DNA of 64,000 bases from Diphasiastrum complanatum (taxonomy: Eukaryota > Streptophyta > Lycopodiopsida > Lycopodiales > Lycopodiaceae): positions 4,144,192 through 4,208,191 of the forward strand of contig CM055111.1 of assembly GCA_029204225.1 (NCBI GenBank). The letters run 5' to 3'. Shown piece after piece: positions 56,420 through 64,000 of this stretch. A program made the translations under genes and the position numbers. The first letter of the stretch is position 1. Each line of letters starts with the position of its first letter. The notes under the pieces were generated by a model. That model saw nothing but the letters and a program-made list of their open reading frames with translations, did not search any database and had not been told where the DNA came from.

Positions 56420-57003
56420 TTTACAAAGTGCAAAGGCACTATAGCACATTTACATGTATAAAAATAAAAAAAAATTACAATATATAACAATAACTTGGAT
56501 AATGTGGGATCATGAGGCTCCACAATTGGGATAGCCCCACACTTTGCCAAAGTCATTTCCTTAACATTTGAGGCACTTTGAAAAATGCAAAAAATGCGAC
56601 ACTGCATTTTTACTTGCAATTTTTGACAAGCAAAAAACATGACACTGCATTTTTACTCGGAATTTCTGATAGGCAAAAACTACGAAAAACGTGACACTAT
56701 ATTTTTACTTGTAATTTTTGACAGGCAAAAAATATGAAAAACATTGTATTTTTACGTGCAATTTTTGACAGTGTCATTTTAAGAGAAAATTGACTGTAGC
56801 AAAAAGACGACAGCGTTGGGTTTTGTAGTGAGAGAAAATTTTGACACTGTTTTCAAACTTTGTGTATTTCTGCAGACTATGTAATAACACTTGTAATTCT
56901 GCAGACTGTGTAAAACACAAAAAAATCTGCAAAACTGGATAAACAGTTGGATGAAGATTAAAAAACCGATTAGTCGATTAGTAGGAAGAAGAATAATCCA
57001 ACA
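56420..57003 (-). mobile_element. 3' LTR of the host copia (element G; left end uncertain)
   Basis: On the minus strand, AATTAAGGGAGAG then TGTTGGATTATTC gives a classic copia purine tract and LTR start at 57003. The left end is not fixed. Confidence 0.65.
56590..56785. repeat. Tandem repeat (~50 bp) within the element G LTR
   Basis: Units built on GACACTGCATTTTTACTTG...AATTTTTGACAGGCAAAAA recur about four times with substitutions. Confidence 0.8.
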
Positions 57004-57276
57004 CTCTCCCTTAATTTGAATCCATGAATGCCTTGACCTTTAAACTTAGTTCTGCACAAAAATTTCTGTGTGCATCCAAGCTTAATGCTTTAGTAAAAAT
57101 ATCTGCTGTCATATCTTGCGTTTGACAGTACTGCAATCTTACTTCTTTGTCGAGAACTTTGCTTCTGGCATAGTGATACTTCAGTTCAATGTGCTTACTT
57201 GTAGAATGAAATCTAGATTTGACTGACAAGGCAATGGCACTTTGATTATCACAAAATAATAATGTCAGAGCATATT
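57004..57276 (-). pseudogene. C-terminal half of copia RNase H (element G)
   Basis: The minus strand from 57276 reads YALTLLFCDNQSAIALS, RFHSTSKHIELKYHYARSKV and DMTADIFTKALSLDAHRNF, then a stop and the LTR purine tract. It is an undamaged RNase H C-terminus in one frame but starts abruptly at the LTR of element B. Preceded by the last residues of element C (WLRKLLLDISLNQ), it gives a complete, normally spaced RNase H. I infer that C and G are two parts of one insertion. Confidence 0.85.
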
Positions 57277-58106
57277 TGTTAAAATATTACTTCCAACTTG
57301 TTGTACCTTGTAGATCTCAAATTATTTGAGCTTGATAGGATCTCACACGTGTGGAGTCTATTCCCACGTGTGAAAGAATGTACACAAGTCATTTTTATAA
57401 AGTTAGATTGATTTTAGCTTGATCTACACTAGTGTGACTTTTGAGCAGAATCTTGAAAATGGTCAAATTGGTCAAACTTCGTGTAAATATATTGGACTTC
57501 CATGTGAATGAGTTATTACTCACACATGTCAAGATATCATTCACACGTGTGGATAAGCTTCTAGAAGATAAGATAGGAAGATTCCATTAGATCCTTCCTA
57601 TAAATGTGGAAGACTAGCTTTTTGTTTTCTAGCCAAAGGGAATAATCAACTTTGGGAAATGAGCACATATGGCTCCCATTGGTGAATCTGGATGACTAGG
57701 CACTCTTCACATGTGTGAAGGCCTGCTGGACAGTACACAACTCATGGATGTACTTGATCTATAAAGGGATCAACCAAATCAATAACAAGTTGATGTGAGA
57801 TTGGCAAATTCTAGTTTTGTTGAGATTTCCACATTTGTCTTGAGTTTTGATGAATGAAATGCATTTGTAAGTTAATGTACTTTACTCTCTGTAAACAGGC
57901 CATACATGTATTGTTCTCCACACATGTGAGGCCGCCCATCCATGTGTTTGATCATTTGATCCATTGATCTTGCTTAAATCATAGTGTAAAGCATCTAGAT
58001 CAAGATCTAACATCTAGAACTTGATAGATCTTTGGATTAAGCAATCAATAACTCTTTATGATTGATAGTAAAATCAATGTTTGTCCTTTTTCTCTGAAAA
58101 TTGACA
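57277..58106 (+). mobile_element. 5' LTR of copia element A/B
   Basis: TGTTAAAATATTACTTCC...GAAAATTGACA, about 830 bp, matched to the complement of 40800-41646. Left flank ATATT is the complement of AATAT beside the other LTR. CACACGTGTG palindromes occur at several points. Confidence 0.9.
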
Positions 58107-58120
58107 TGGTATCATAGCCA
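58107..58120 (+). promoter_or_regulatory. Primer-binding site of element B
   Basis: TGGTATCATAGCCA directly follows the LTR; one change from the initiator Met-tRNA site TGGTATCAGAGCC. Confidence 0.9.
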
Positions 58121-58699
58121 AGTCTAAGAGTGATCTAAATGATTAATAGTACTTGAGAAATCATTGACAATTTGTTGTTTCTAAGTTCTAATTGAGAGGG
58201 CAAGTTCAAAGAGAGAAGTAACATCATTGTTTTTGGTCAAGATCAATTTGTGGGCTGCTGAAGTACTGTCCACACGTGTGAAACCGTACAGAAACCTTCA
58301 AATCAACTTCCGTTAGTGTTTTTTATCCAAAAAAGTGCGTACTAGTCCAAAATTCAAGGTTTTTAGTGCATTGTCTAGATCTAGGTTCAATCTATTGAAT
58401 TGTAATGATCAAATTGTGATTTGAGTCATTGAAGCAATTCATTTTGAAGCATTAGATCAGATCTTAAAGGCTTATTTGTTCAGATCTTAAGTGTGTGTGA
58501 AATATCAAACCAAATTGAACTAGAATCAGTTTCTTGAGGAGTGAATTGCTAGGATATTTGTAGTTGATCTATTATACCATCATCCAAGATGAACTAGGAT
58601 TGATTGGGCCAAGATTAGAAGCCTCTTGAAAGCTAGAAATCTATCTTAGATCACACCTTATCAAGAGATCTTTGTGTATCTCATAGGCTTTCATTCAAA
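58121..58699 (+). other. Leader of element B
   Basis: This is the untranslated stretch between primer site and gag start. It includes further CACACGTGTG words and no gene. Confidence 0.6.
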
Positions 58700-59985
58700 A
58701 TGTCATCCATGGGTGGATATATGTTAGAATCTAGTGAGAAACTAACTTCCACAAACTATTCCATTTGGAAAGTAAGAATGGAATCACTATTAGTGGTTTT
58801 TTATCTCTTTGTTATTGTCTTAGGAGTTGAGGAAGAGCCTCAAGCTCCCCAAGAACAACTAAAATACAAGAAGAGGGTTAGATTAGCCCTACATTGCTTG
58901 AAGTTAAATGTAAGCAATGACCTCTTGAAGGAGGTGCCTTCTTGTACCACATCAAAAGAGGTTTGGGATTCACTAAAGAACATCTCTGAATCCAACAACA
59001 CTTCAAGAGTGCTTATGCTAAGAAACTTGATCTTGCAAAGCATGAGGGGAAGTGGAGAAAATGGACAAGAGTATGTCCTAAGGATAAAATCCTTGAACAT
59101 AGAATTGGGATCTATAGGAGAAAAGATCCAAGATAATGAACTAGTACAAGTAATTTTGAATGGATTAGGAGATGATTTCTCTAATCTAGTTCAATCTTTT
59201 GCTATTCAAGACCAACTTCCATCAATTGAAAAATTGCATAATGTTCTTGTGGCTGAGGAGAGTAGGATTCTACACCTCAAAACAAGAATGGGGTCCTCCT
59301 TACTACATAATGGTGATGAGAAAGCAAACTTCACATCTAAAGGCAAGAATAAGTCTCATCCTTTCAAGAAGATCCAAGGCAAGGAGGCCGAGGCAAAGGA
59401 TGGAGCATCTACCTCCAAAGGGAAGCAAAAGAACAAAGCAAAGTTGAAGTGTTTCTTTTGTGGGAAGAAAGGACACTTTGCTTCCAAATGCTATAAGAAG
59501 AAGAATGCACAAGGGAATGAAGATCAAGGCAATCTTGCACAAAGGGAGGAGGAAGAGGATGGCTTCAACACATCCTTGATGGTAGCATCTACACCAACAT
59601 CAAGCCAAGAGACATGGTGGATTGATAGTGGGGCTAGTTCCCACATGTCATTCAACTAGCATTATTTCTCTTATCTACTTTCTTGTAATGATTCTAAGAA
59701 ATCAATCTACACTGCTAGTGATCAAGAATGCAAGATAGATGGCATAGGATCTATTCCATTATGCTTAGGATCATCTAAAAGGACAGAACGTGATAGTGTT
59801 TTGTATGTTTCATTCATTACAAAAAAATTGCTTAGTGTTGGTCAATTAATGGACAATAGACTAGATGTACATTTCAATAATGGAGTTTGTTCCATCTTGA
59901 AAAATGATAAGTGCATAGCTAGTGGCATTAAGCAAGGAAGGCTTTTCAAATTGGATGCTAATATGGCTATTGAAAGTGTTAAACT
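58700..59985 (+). pseudogene. Gag and protease of copia element B
   Basis: A single 319-codon frame starts at the ATG of SSMGGYMLESSEKLTSTNYS, the usual copia gag N-terminus. It continues through the UBN2 core (ALHCLKLNVSNDLLKEVPSC, ELVQVILNGLGDDFSNLVQS), a lysine-rich linker and the zinc knuckle CFFCGKKGHFASKC near residue 255. It reaches the protease WWIDSGASSHMSFN and stops at TAG 59657-59659. Reading beyond the stop gives the rest of the protease and the pre-integrase start (LSVGQLMDNRLDVHFNNGVC, GRLFKLDANMAIESVKL) to about 59985. There the coding strand switches. Gag is therefore intact but pol is severed. Confidence 0.9.
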
Positions 59986-60300
59986 TTGTTCTAAACACCC
60001 ATTTGTTGTCAATGGGTTTCTTTCCAAGTGGTAGATCAACCAACTCCCATGTATTATGCCTGTGGATGGATTCTATCTCCTCTTCCATTGCCCTTTGCCA
60101 CTCTTTGTGATCTTTTGCCTCATCAAAGGTTGATGGCTCTTGACACTTCAAAATGTCACTCATTAGGGCATAGTTCACATGATAAAGATCGGGAGACTTC
60201 CTTTCCTGCGTTGATCTTCTCACTTCTCCTTGTGTGCTAGATCCTGGTTGATTTAGCTTTGCGTCCTTCATGATCTTCTCATACCATTTTGGTATCTTAG
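59986..60300 (-). pseudogene. Copia RT N-terminal fragment, inverted relative to gag B
   Basis: The minus strand reads PKWYEKIMKDAKLNQPGSST, STFDEAKDHKEWQRAMEEEI and HNTWELVDLPLGKKPIDNKW, then VFRTKFN. This is the linker and first part of a copia RT. It meets gag B head to head at about 59985. It has the same strand and subfamily character as element A (41660-42740), which begins about ninety RT residues further on. Confidence 0.85.
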
Positions 60301-60329
60301 ATTTGGGTCATACACTACGCGGAGAGAGT

Positions 60330-63260
60330 GTATCCCAAGGAGTGTCCAAGTAATGTCTCTTATTTCCAACCTGTTTTTGATGATTCGATCGCAAAAAATC
60401 CACTTGGATCCGATTTTACAGTTGCATTTGGCCCTCTACAAACCACCTTGAACCATTTCACATCAAATAAAAAATAGTGTCCACTTCCACCAAATGACAC
60501 GTCATAAATATTTTGTATAGTTCGTATGTATTCTATGTCTTCTGAGATGGGATTCCAATCTCGTGTATTGCTTTGACTTTCTTGTTGGAAAGATGCTATT
60601 ACACCACAATCGTGTGTGCGTCTCTTGTTATCAATCCTTTCAACACGAAAGTGGAAACCAAAAGCCCATATAGCATTATACATTTTGCACTGCCACATGA
60701 CAAACATGAATCTCATAAATAATCACTGTGAATGAACATGGTGTTTCAAAATGATTAAACAAATATTGTTATAAACAGGAATGTTCTAATAATAAAGTAT
60801 CTAAAGAATAATACCTTCCATTCGCATCCTCTTGCAAAGTCCCATTCTGCGTTTGATATTTTTTGTCTCTCTTTTGTTTCTTTTTGTAGTGTGTCATGCA
60901 TCCACTCTATAGTGCATTGCTTGGGCAATGGCTCAAGATCATGTGAACTTGTGGCCATGTGTCTATCCCTATTCTGTCGTTGGCGCTTTCTAGACAAGGC
61001 CCTCTCTTTTTACTATTCTTCATATATAGGTCTAACCATTTATCCATAACTCCACAATTATAAAGCATGAATGTAGAAATTTTTTCTCGTTGAAAGGGTG
61101 CCAACCTATGGACCTTTCCCATCCCTTGAGGTTTTTCACTAGTTACCTCTTCGGCTTTCTCATCATGCCACCATAATGGAGCAGATGGATGTGGTTGGTG
61201 CAAAATTTTAGTAACATAAAAGAGAGATTCATGTACTAACCATCCCACTGACATGCTACCTTTAGGCCTTGCCTTTTGATGCACAAAATCTTTTAAGACT
61301 TTCATGTATCTTTCCATAAAAAACATCCACCTAAAAAGTCACAAATGGTTAAAAATAAGTGTCTTATTTAATGAGTTCATGTATCAACTGATTTAGTTTA
61401 AATACACATGCAAAAGAAAATTTATGCACTTATACCTAGTGTGCACTTTGGACCAGCAATAGAAACTTCTTCAACCAAGTGCACCAATAAATGCACTTGT
61501 GAGTCCATGATGGAAGTCGGAAAATATCTCTCAAACATGCACACAATCTCCACCATATCCTCATGTCTCTTGCAAAGATCCAGCTCACGGATTTCTTTTG
61601 AACACATCCATTTGCAACATATTCAATCCATTTTATGTCTTATTGAATTTCTAGTCAATAAATACAAAATAAAAAAATGCACCAAGTACATGTAAATACC
61701 TGACAATGATTAATAGTTTGTATATGGTCTCACAAATATCTTTTGACAAGCACTCACAAATTGACAATGGATAGATGAATTGAATCATCTTTAGCCAATC
61801 ATGAGATTTGAGACCTTGCAACTTTCCATTCATTGTGAATGATGACTGTATAGAATGGGCAAAACCAGTTGGTGTTCTAATGTCATGAATAATGGAGCGC
61901 ACATGGTTAAGCTCCTCCTTAGTGAATGTCCAAGGAATTTTTGGAGTATGATCTTCACCATCCTTTATCCAATATTCTTTTTTGGTGTTTGATTCTTTTA
62001 GATCGTGCCTTGCAGCATTTCACCAATCAAGTGTTTCCAAAAATAGAGTCACCCTTTAAATATGTGCATAGGATCAAGTAGGTGATTAATCAAAAGGTTA
62101 TTCCAATATTCCAAACGATGAAATATAGATAATCTTTTTATACCATCGATTGGCTTTGCTTGAGATTCCTCCCATAGTTTTGCCAATCTTCCACAGACAT
62201 TCTCTTTGGAGGCATCTCTCTCTCAACTCTTCCTCCAAAATCTCTTCTATAAGTGTCTCTGAATGGATGGCCTTCATGCAAGTATTTATGATGATTTTCA
62301 TAAACCACTTTTTTGAGACTATAAAAGTATCTCCTCACAAGATTTGGCCAGCACAAAAAACAAACAATTTTTTCCAGCCGTTTGGAAGCTTGTCCAACAA
62401 ATGGATACTATCAATCACTATTAAGAAAAGTATATGTCAAAGAATAATTATAGCCATTGTAGTATATCATGTAAATGTCAAGAATTACTAGTTGTATGTA
62501 ACTGTAAACAAACTCCTATGTACACAAGATATACATTGTTTGAATGATTTTCTAAGCATTCACCTAATCTTGGATAGTCATGCATTGTCCACATTACAAT
62601 GGCATGTAGTGTAAACTCCCTCTCATGTAAGGGGCACGAAATGTCATATGCTTTTATCCCCTTCCACAAATCTTCCAACTCATCAATAAGCGGCTCAAGA
62701 TACACATTCATGTTCTTAACCTTGCGTTGGCCAAGAATTAGAAGTGCCAACATAATGTGTCCCTTTTTTTGTACTCAACCAAGGAGGAATATTATAATTT
62801 ACCAAGAAAACAAGCCAAATGGACCACGTAGTTGTTCGTACACCAAAGGGGTTCACACCATCTGTTGCAAGACCAAATCTCACATTTCTTGACTCATTGG
62901 CAAAGCTTGGATACTCTTTGTTGATGTGTTTCCATGCAGGTGAATCTGAAGGTACCCTCATCATCCCATCCGTAGAGGTATGGTGTGCATGCCAGTCCAT
63001 AAGTTGTGCAAGAGATTTACAACGAAATAAACCTAATAGATCTAGTGGCATAGACCATTACAGAAGTGCCCTTTACATTTCTAGTAAAATATTCTACTTT
63101 TCCATTGGTGCATTCTTCAAAATTACAATTCGTCAAAAGAGGGTGGCCAACTATTTTACCTGTTGTTGCGATCATGAGATGAATCGCTATCTGATGATGA
63201 TGACATCGTCGATGACATATACACACTGTAGCCAGCTACTCTATACCACATCATAAGTAA
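60330..63260 (-). pseudogene. CACTA (En/Spm) TNP2-type transposase, decayed
   Basis: On the minus strand the transposase starts near 63050. The order is LMDWHAHHTSTDGMMRVPSD, NVRFGLATDGVNPFGVRTTT and LVNYNIPPWLSTKKG; a frameshift near 62740; then NVYLEPLIDELEDLWKGIKA and LHAIVMWTMHDYPRLG with a possible GT donor. NHHKYLHEGHPFRDTYRRDF and GKLQGLKSHDWLKMIQFIYP (61820) follow, then YFPTSIMDSQVHLLVHLVEE (61520). The DUF4218-like ERYMKVLKDFVHQKARPKGS lies at 61310 and a DUF4216-like block (YDVSFGGSGHYFLFDVKWFK) at 60500. This enzyme cuts and moves CACTA DNA transposons. Domain order is complete from TNP2 core to DUF4216, but at least six frame breaks disrupt it. No CACTA terminal repeats are recognisable; the left end is met by the copia fragment. 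Confidence 0.9.
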
Positions 63261-64000
63261 TCAGTATGAGACCGTATGTACTGAACAAATATAATAAAAT
63301 TTGTTAAAGACATGCCAACATCTAATCCATGTATATTCTAGTTGTGCTTAATGTAAATCTAATATTCTAGTAACATTGCTATTAAGAAAATTGCTTGGGT
63401 GGGGCAACACATGACAAGCAATCAAAATGAGATTCATACTGACAAATGCTAGACATCAATAGATAGTGCACGTAGGCCTATCTCAACTAATTTAAAGACC
63501 ACACTGGCAGTCAATGTTCAAAGCTTTTAGTTTGAACTCTTGTCCAAGATGAGTGATGATCTCACTCAATCTTTCTTTCAAGATGGAATGATCAAAATCA
63601 AACAATCAGTCATATACTCAATTGATTCATTGCCCACTCAATCACTCATTTGATTAATTAATACTTGGCTCGAGCTAGTTAGGGATAAATCTCTTTGGAT
63701 TGGCGTAGTGTGCCATGGTATCTCATGATGAGCAATATGCATTCGCTCTTTCTATCTATGGTTGCTTTGTATGCAAGATGATGTTCCTCGAATCGAAAAG
63801 AAAAGACGAGAAATTGGACAATGTCAATCAATCATATACTAGACATCACACCATTGATCAACATCTTTATTACAATGCTAAATGATATTTCAACTAATTA
63901 CTATGATTTCATATAAGGTTATATAGGTCACACACCAACAATTAAAAAGATATATCATATAGGTCACATATCACTAAGGTCCTCAATATAACATAAATGC
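63261..64000. other. Interval without a supported gene
   Basis: AT-rich; possibly upstream sequence of the CACTA element, extending out of the window. A short ACTCAAT-rich patch lies at 63540-63660. No coding motif is seen. Confidence 0.5.

Overview
This is nuclear DNA from a land plant with a repeat-rich genome. The evidence is one intact LRR-extensin gene, plant-type Ty1/copia elements primed by initiator Met-tRNA, a Ty3/gypsy integrase, a CACTA transposase, and long AT-rich stretches. A Helitron helicase fused to an endonuclease, and a multicopy element with a GDLK...CxYC signature, are more usual outside flowering plants. A fern, lycophyte or other non-flowering lineage is therefore my guess, not a demonstrated fact. 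No bacterial-style genes or operons occur, and almost every other coding stretch is a decayed transposon.

Layout. 0-3.3 kb: an unrecognised frame-broken coding region, then the 3' end of a copia element with its LTR. 3.3-14.4 kb: a large inverted repeat whose arms (about 3321-5395 and 10680-14250) share the same junction between a copia pol fragment and a repeat here called R. The loop holds the C-terminal half of a Helitron helicase-endonuclease and a truncated copia element. 15.0-20.8 kb: a copia element on the minus strand (F) with most of its domains but a deleted gag 5' end. 20.8-27.4 kb: an unfamiliar multicopy element (E), split by an internally deleted copia element (D). 27.4-33.9 kb: microsatellites, short tandem repeats and a GC-rich island, with no convincing gene.

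33.9-36.1 kb: the one host gene, a 756-residue LRX/PEX-type protein on the minus strand, followed upstream by a 143-bp tandem duplication. 38.9-60.3 kb: a rearranged nest. A copia host (C, 38.9-40.8 kb, plus strand) is cut in its RNase H domain by a second copia (A/B). The other half of that same RNase H domain (G) lies 16.5 kb away on the opposite strand, next to the second LTR of the invader. Reading C into G across the shared AATAT restores an ordinary RNase H sequence, which implies an inversion after nesting. Inside this interval are a further R copy, a second E copy, a Ty3/gypsy 3' end and a nearly full-length copia (element 2, 46.3-52.7 kb) carrying a small LINE reverse-transcriptase fragment inside its integrase. 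60.3-63.3 kb: a decayed CACTA transposase.

Functionally, only the LRX gene is a credible working gene: a secreted cell-wall protein pairing an LRR domain with an extensin tail. The rest records repeated retrotransposition, nesting, deletion and inversion. Coordinates of repeats come from comparing sequence by eye and may be off by several bases. Family calls come from motifs and remembered family patterns, without database searches.
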